Shown: one piece after another, positions 6,693 to 6,777 of the stretch
Numbering within the stretch: the stretch's first letter is position 1
How the letters are laid out: every line of letters begins with the position of its first letter
DNA from: Fusobacterium sp.
GTDB taxonomy: Bacteria; Fusobacteriota; Fusobacteriia; Fusobacteriales; Fusobacteriaceae
Assembly: GCA_020024855.1 (NCBI GenBank)
Contig: JAHHTB010000099.1
Location: 1 to 6,777 of the forward strand
Length of the DNA: 6,777 bases
Direction of reading: 5' to 3'
Notes under the pieces: model-generated
The model's database searches: none
Told to the model about the DNA's origin: nothing
The model's input: the letters and a program-made list of their open reading frames with translations, nothing else
Position numbers and translations under genes: made by a program

Positions 6693-6703
6693 TGTGATAT
6701 AAT
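6693..6703 (+). promoter_or_regulatory. Predicted extended -10 promoter of the divergent downstream gene
   Basis: TGTGATATAAT contains a consensus TATAAT at 6698-6703 with an extended TG at 6695-6696. No good -35 hexamer lies at the expected distance (about 6675-6680), so recognition would rely on the extended -10. It is 36 bases before the ATG at 6740, and the same 11 bases occur in the opposite orientation at 6544-6554. Confidence 0.65.
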
Positions 6704-6739
6704 GTTATGGGGAATAATAAAAAAAAGAGAGGTAATTAA

Positions 6740-6777
6740 ATGGATATTAAAAAGTGGCTTGGAGATGAAAATAAATT
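6740..6777 (+). CDS. 5' end of an unidentified gene cut by the window edge
   Basis: An ATG at 6740 follows AGAGG (6728-6732) at 7 bases and a predicted promoter at 6693-6703. The frame reads MDIKKWLGDENK and continues out of the window. Twelve full codons are too few for identification. The start is reminiscent of some vitamin B12-dependent (class II) ribonucleotide reductases, but this is a weak impression from memory. Promoter, ribosome binding site and ATG together make a real gene start likely; the product is unknown. Confidence 0.6.
   Translation, partial: MDIKKWLGDENK

Noticed and set aside
1..6777. CRISPR array, tRNA or rRNA gene, insertion sequence or attachment site
   Set aside because: No regularly spaced repeats, cloverleaf-like segment, transposase frame or terminal inverted repeats were found on either strand.

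Overview
The window is a very AT-rich bacterial segment with purine-rich AGGAG-type ribosome binding sites and heavy use of AGA, ATA and TTA codons. This fits a Fusobacterium-like organism, with low-GC Clostridia as the alternative. That assignment is inferred from composition and gene content, not from a marker gene.

Left part (1-5339, all on the + strand). Five reading frames follow one another closely and look like one transcription unit: (i) the C-terminal end of an unrecognised charged protein; (ii) a 600-residue protein with a degraded lipase-type alpha/beta-hydrolase core; (iii) a cysteine-rich PAAR-like (DUF4280-type) protein whose 5' end looks frameshifted at a run of eight A; (iv) a PP2C-fold protein that has lost most metal-binding aspartates and is fused to a transmembrane helix and a TPR-like tail; (v) an unrecognised 213-residue protein. 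PAAR-like proteins are predicted to cap the spikes of contractile injection machines (T6SS or phage-tail-like) and often sit beside their cargo. The best reading is therefore an accessory effector/spike module with a membrane-anchored PP2C-like partner. No sheath, tube, baseplate or VgrG gene is visible here, so the machine itself is not demonstrated.

Middle (5340-5453). A short convergent intergenic region holds one strong hairpin with A and T tracts on its two sides. It can terminate transcription from both directions.

Right part (5454-6777). On the - strand is a housekeeping gene, mnmH/selU (tRNA 2-selenouridine synthase), with rhodanese cysteine and Walker A motif intact. Its start is placed at 6506, not at the most upstream ATG (6647), because a strong ribosome binding site and an extended -10 promoter lie between the two. 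Divergently from it, after about 230 bp containing two outward-facing promoters that share the same 11-base -10 element, begins a + strand gene of which only 12 full codons are in the window.

The two halves appear functionally unrelated. The points most worth a second look are the frameshifted, homopolymer-containing PAAR-like gene and the pairing of two apparently catalytically degenerate enzyme folds around it.
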